Part shown: piece after piece, positions 60,101-64,000 of the stretch
How the letters are laid out: each line of letters begins with the position of its first letter
How positions within the stretch are numbered: the first letter of the stretch is position 1
NCBI GenBank assembly: GCA_016785225.1
Contig: JAFBJZ010000856.1
Span: 682,001-746,000, forward strand
Origin: Psettodes erumei
Taxonomy: Eukaryota > Chordata > Actinopteri > Pleuronectiformes > Psettodidae
Length of the DNA stretch: 64,000 nt
Direction of reading: 5' to 3'
Notes under the pieces: generated by a model
The model's database searches: none
Told to the model about the DNA's origin: nothing
Seen by the model: only the letters and a program-made list of their open reading frames with translations
Translations under genes and position numbers: made by a program

Positions 60101-63100
60101 GACCAAATGTGCTCATTATGTGTCGTATTTAAATTTAATGTGTAATTGTTATATCCAACAACATAAACTGGCAAAAACAAAAGGACATTGCTTTCTTCCT
60201 CTCCCTCTGTTGTTTCATTGTTTTCCCTCAATATTGGTTATTTTATTTTGTTGGAATATTGTTTTGTGGACTCAGCATTTTCCCCTGCTGCGGGCTGCAA
60301 TTTTTTTTTTTTTTTCCCACCACTCCGGGCTGTTGTTCCTGACCCAATCCCGTCTCCATTTTGTCTCATCCAGAATGCACTGGAACAAACAGCTCAGCCC
60401 ACAATTTGCCTACAGTGGCCCGCAGGGGACAGTAAAACCATTCAAGTGCGAATATTTGACAAATCAACAAATTACACGTTGACAGGGCGGAATGCAGAGA
60501 GGGTACTTCAATTTAGCGGAGGGCAATTTTTGGCTCCACATGTGCAATTTCCCAGGCATCTTTTAACTTTCAAGGACATTTCTGCCCCATTGATTTGCGA
60601 TCAGGCTGCTCTGAATGCAGTGTGCACGTGAGCGTGCGGTCGAAAGCCTCGTCGAAAATGAGTTCATCTGACAAGCGTTGCATGTGTGCGTCACAAACAT
60701 GGCTTCCTCCGGTTAGCAGAGACCTCCGCCTCTTCCAGCTCGCAGTCATGGAAAGAGACCATCTTGTGATTGGATCACGCCGGCCGCGACACCCATCAAC
60801 AAATCGACGTTCCAGCCCACGAGCACTGTGTAGTCATCATTACTGAATCATTACATTGAGTGCGCATGGGCCGGAACACACCCACTGTGCACGCTTCATT
60901 TTGATGTCAAGTACACACCTATAAAGTTTTATGACTGCATCTTGCACTGTTGCAGACAAAAGACGGACAGACAGGCATATAAACACCTATATAAACCGCC
61001 TCTGACACACACACACTTTGCATTTGTCACATAACTAATTTAAAAACTGAACAGGTAGCCCTCACGGTGACACATTTTGCTCTCCAAGCTGCGTCTCCCT
61101 GCAGGGATTCTCTTTAAATTAAATGAAGGCCAGGACTGATTCAGTTCAGACAACAGTCTACAAAATACCAGCTTTTTTCAGTAGTACATTGAGCAGTGAC
61201 TGACATTTTATATATATATATAAAAAATAGCGCTGACATTCTTACATTAAATTACATTTGCAGAAGCTTTTGTGCAAAGTGACTTACAATACGTGCAATC
61301 AATCACAATGAGAAAGAAAATATATCACTCTAAAGTAAGTGAGTGTTTTAGTTCTTGCTCCAGACAAATTTAAGTAAAATGAGAAAAACTGCGAAATGCT
61401 TCACCCTCTTTGTTCAGCAGCCAATTGCTAACTAGTTAACCTGCTGCACGAGTTTTTCCGTTTTTCTTTGCTTCAGCTTAAACTTCTGCCAGGACAGCGG
61501 GGAAAGTGAACCACAACAGTAAAGTTGCAGTCGATGAATCCAAAACAATGAGCTGAAAGATAAAAGCAGATAAAAAACATGGAGAAGTTTTAAAAGGGAT
61601 AAGAAATTAGATATGATGCTTCCACCTCTGCCTTTAAAACTGGGTTAAAAACAGATCTTTCTATTCACAGGTCTTTTGTTATCTGTCGTAATGTCACTTA
61701 AAATGCCTTTGTACAGCACGTTGGTCAGCTGAAGCTGTTTGAAATGTGCATTAGAAACAACTTTACTGCGCTTTATGTGTCGATACACAGGGCTACAGAC
61801 ACAGATTTGCTCCAGCGCAGACGAATGATACTGAAAACATCGTGGATGCTTGATAACTAGGATAAAATGCAGGTAGCGCTTGGGAAGGCTGACCTCTGAC
61901 TGGAAAACCAATAGGGGTGCCCCACTGGCTGCCTGGGAGAATACGGGTGGGGTAATTGAACGGAAAACACTCATCATCTGCCATGGAGGTGCACAGTCGC
62001 TCCGCTGCAGCAGCTCAGCGACTGACAGCAGGAAACTGCGGTTGTAATGCTCCCTGTTGTGGTTGTTGGCAGCTCCCTGTAATCTGTGTGTGTGTGTGTG
62101 TGTGTGAGGGAGGGCACTGCGGAAATAAATGTGTGTTTAGTCAATCAAAGCCGTTGTGAAAAAAAAAGTGAAAGGATGCACACATTGATAAATATTTCAA
62201 GAATGTGTAACACTTCCCCCTAAAATTGATTAGTATCAAAGGCTTTAGTGGTGAGATTGGAGCCATCTGGAGCTGGTTAACAACTTCAGAGAAATCGATA
62301 ATTAACAAGCTCATAAAATTTTTTTGGGGGGGCTGCCATCAGATTTTGACAGTTTTTAAATATTCATACCACCAGCAGCTCAGCTGCCTTGCACTTGAAA
62401 CCTTTTTCAAAAGGCCTTGGAAAATTCTTCACAAACGCCTGTCGAATGTGACGGAAAATGTCGACACGTTTTCACAGCAAAGACGGCTGAATTTTGGTTA
62501 TATTTTTTTCAGGAAAAGAGGAATAAATCTGAAATGCCAATCTTCCAACATTCTCACTGCTATTTTGGCAGGAAGCTGGAGGTCCAGGCTGGAGAGGGGC
62601 TCTGCCAGCCAGGAGGGAATCGCCAGAATTTAATGTTCTTCTTTTGTTTTTCTTCAGCAATGCGAGAAAGAGCAAGTTGGCTCTGTTACTTTAAAGATTC
62701 AAGTGAAGATTGTGCAGTTAAAGCTTTAAGGGACATCTCAGGTCAGAATCAGTGACTGAGTGTTCGACTGAAGGGCCAAAATATTGTACATATAATACAT
62801 ATGCTTTTTATACTAAAATGTGCTCAGTGCTCTCTGGAGGACAGATTTTGCATTGGTGGCACTCATTCTTGGACTTGGATGTAGCAGTGTAGCAGATAAA
62901 TACAAACCATATGTACAGTCCAATATGCATGCATATCATATACAGGACAGCCATTATTCACAGGGACAAGTACATGTTTGACCTCAGATTGTAAGGATTT
63001 CATCCGAATGACTGTAGAGTTTCATCTGTTAGCAGACATCCGATTTTTGTGCAGCAGCCTAAAAATGATGTACCAAAAACAAAACCAGGTTACAACTCTT

Positions 63101-64000
63101 GATTATGGTGATGAACCCTTGTCTCAATCAATCACACAACAGCAAACAAGACTACTAAAATCTTAGGACGTCTTTCCCCTCTCTGCTTTAAAACCTGGAC
63201 ATGTTTTTTTATTGTTCGCTTTATCTCAAATTGCCTCGAAATATCCTGATAGAATTTTGAGGCTGTATTGGCCTCCCTGACTACTAACCCTAGGCTATAA
63301 TATCATACCCTTCTAACACCTGCTTGGTTTTAGGAGAACTAACCTGGTATTAAATCCTGCCCTCTTTATTACAGCTGTGCTATGAGTGCAGTAGTATTAG
63401 CACCTCTATACAGGCACTTCACTGACCTCCACCAGCAGGACTCAGGCCAAAATGCTTCTTTTCACTCTTTGGCAAGATTTTGTCAATGAAACTTGCCCTG
63501 AAATGGACGGAAACGCGTGGCCTCATATCATAATCTTAGGGTGTTAATTATGAAATCCACACAATCTTGTACAATGACAAAAAGTACGAGAGTTGTAGAA
63601 AAAGAAAATTAAATTTTCCGCGCACGAGGAAACTCAAACGATGCAAAGTGGAGTGAAATCACTGCGTCAGATTAAGTGGTGAGGAAACTAGTTTAAAAGG
63701 CCTGCAGGCACTTTGTAAAAAAACATCATACAATCTCAAGCAGCCGCAGAAAAGCAATGAAAGAAATTAAGGGCATAAACTTTTGCCATAACCAGTTTAA
63801 TTTGCCGTCTCTTTGCCCTCGAACTTAGCTCTCTCTCTCTTCACGACCGTCAGTGCCTCTTCTTTTATTTTTGTTCACAACGCGTCATGGCTTACTTGTC
63901 TTTTCTCTCCGCTCCTCTCACGCCTCTTTGCTCTGCCTGTGTCTGACACTTCTTCCCCGGCGTCTCTGCAGTAATCTGGTCAGTGTCAGTCTCTCTGCCT
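57197..64000 (-). other. Probable upstream intron of B4GALT2; no exon seen
   Basis: The acceptor at 57197-57199 (CTTGCAG on the minus strand) opens an intron that is not closed within the window. I looked for the preceding B4GALT exon, which should end in a segment like RYGVYVINQ, and for the stem and anchor exon, and found neither. Plus-strand frames of up to 207 codons at 59859-60482 cross low-complexity T runs and match nothing I know. A (TG)n run is at 62085-62106. Confidence 0.5.
63085..63160 (+). mobile_element. Possible LINE remnant
   Basis: The plus-strand translation contains TLDYGDEPLSQSI, reminiscent of the LDYGD motif of fish L2-type LINE reverse transcriptases. The flanks are broken by stops, and only this short motif supports the call. 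Confidence 0.25.

Noticed and set aside
59859..60482. 207-codon plus-strand open frame
   Set aside because: It crosses long T runs and AT-rich intron, has no recognisable domain and no coding-like splice context.

Overview
This is a vertebrate nuclear window, most likely from a ray-finned (percomorph-type) teleost. The basis is small GT-AG exons in large introns, very dense CA/TG microsatellites, dispersed repeats of a kind I associate with teleost genomes, and proteins that align with vertebrate families. There is no bacterial, viral or organellar content. All gene models were built by hand from splice sites, reading phase and remembered family sequences.

Layout: 1-6770 holds two tandem THEM6-like (hot-dog fold, membrane-anchored) genes on the minus strand, each with two coding exons (CDS 1602-2698 and 4732-5448). 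7716-22974 is the minus-strand CDS of CCDC24, eight coding exons predicting 574 aa. A non-coding first exon lies at about 23608-23660, below a small regulatory cluster. 24187-25897 is a plus-strand, three-exon gene for a secreted Brorin-type VWC protein (225 aa, VWC2/VWC2L-like). It is divergent from CCDC24 across about 0.5 kb. 32512-57196 holds the last four coding exons of a minus-strand beta-1,4-galactosyltransferase, B4GALT2-like; its 5' exons lie beyond the right edge. 25898-32511 is non-coding and probably contains the convergent 3' UTRs. 57197-64000 appears to be upstream intron of B4GALT2.

The B4GALT2 and CCDC24 pair lies in the same order and orientation as I recall for human 1p34. 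Here a divergent VWC gene sits between them, and THEM6 copies follow where SLC6A9 lies in human. The genes do not form a shared pathway: THEM6 is an ER-membrane thioesterase-like protein, CCDC24 is a coiled-coil protein, the VWC protein is an extracellular BMP-modulator type, and B4GALT2 is a Golgi enzyme.

I found no clearly new biological system. The best leads are: a candidate hidden coding exon at 54702-54919 that splices in frame into the B4GALT2 catalytic exons; a one-codon deletion in the conserved hot-dog motif of the second THEM6 copy; an X-box plus TCTCGCGAGA-like site at the CCDC24 start; a long single-exon C-terminal extension of CCDC24; an intronic inverted/direct repeat near 13.4 kb; and a 64-bp CA/TG inverted pair near 35 kb.
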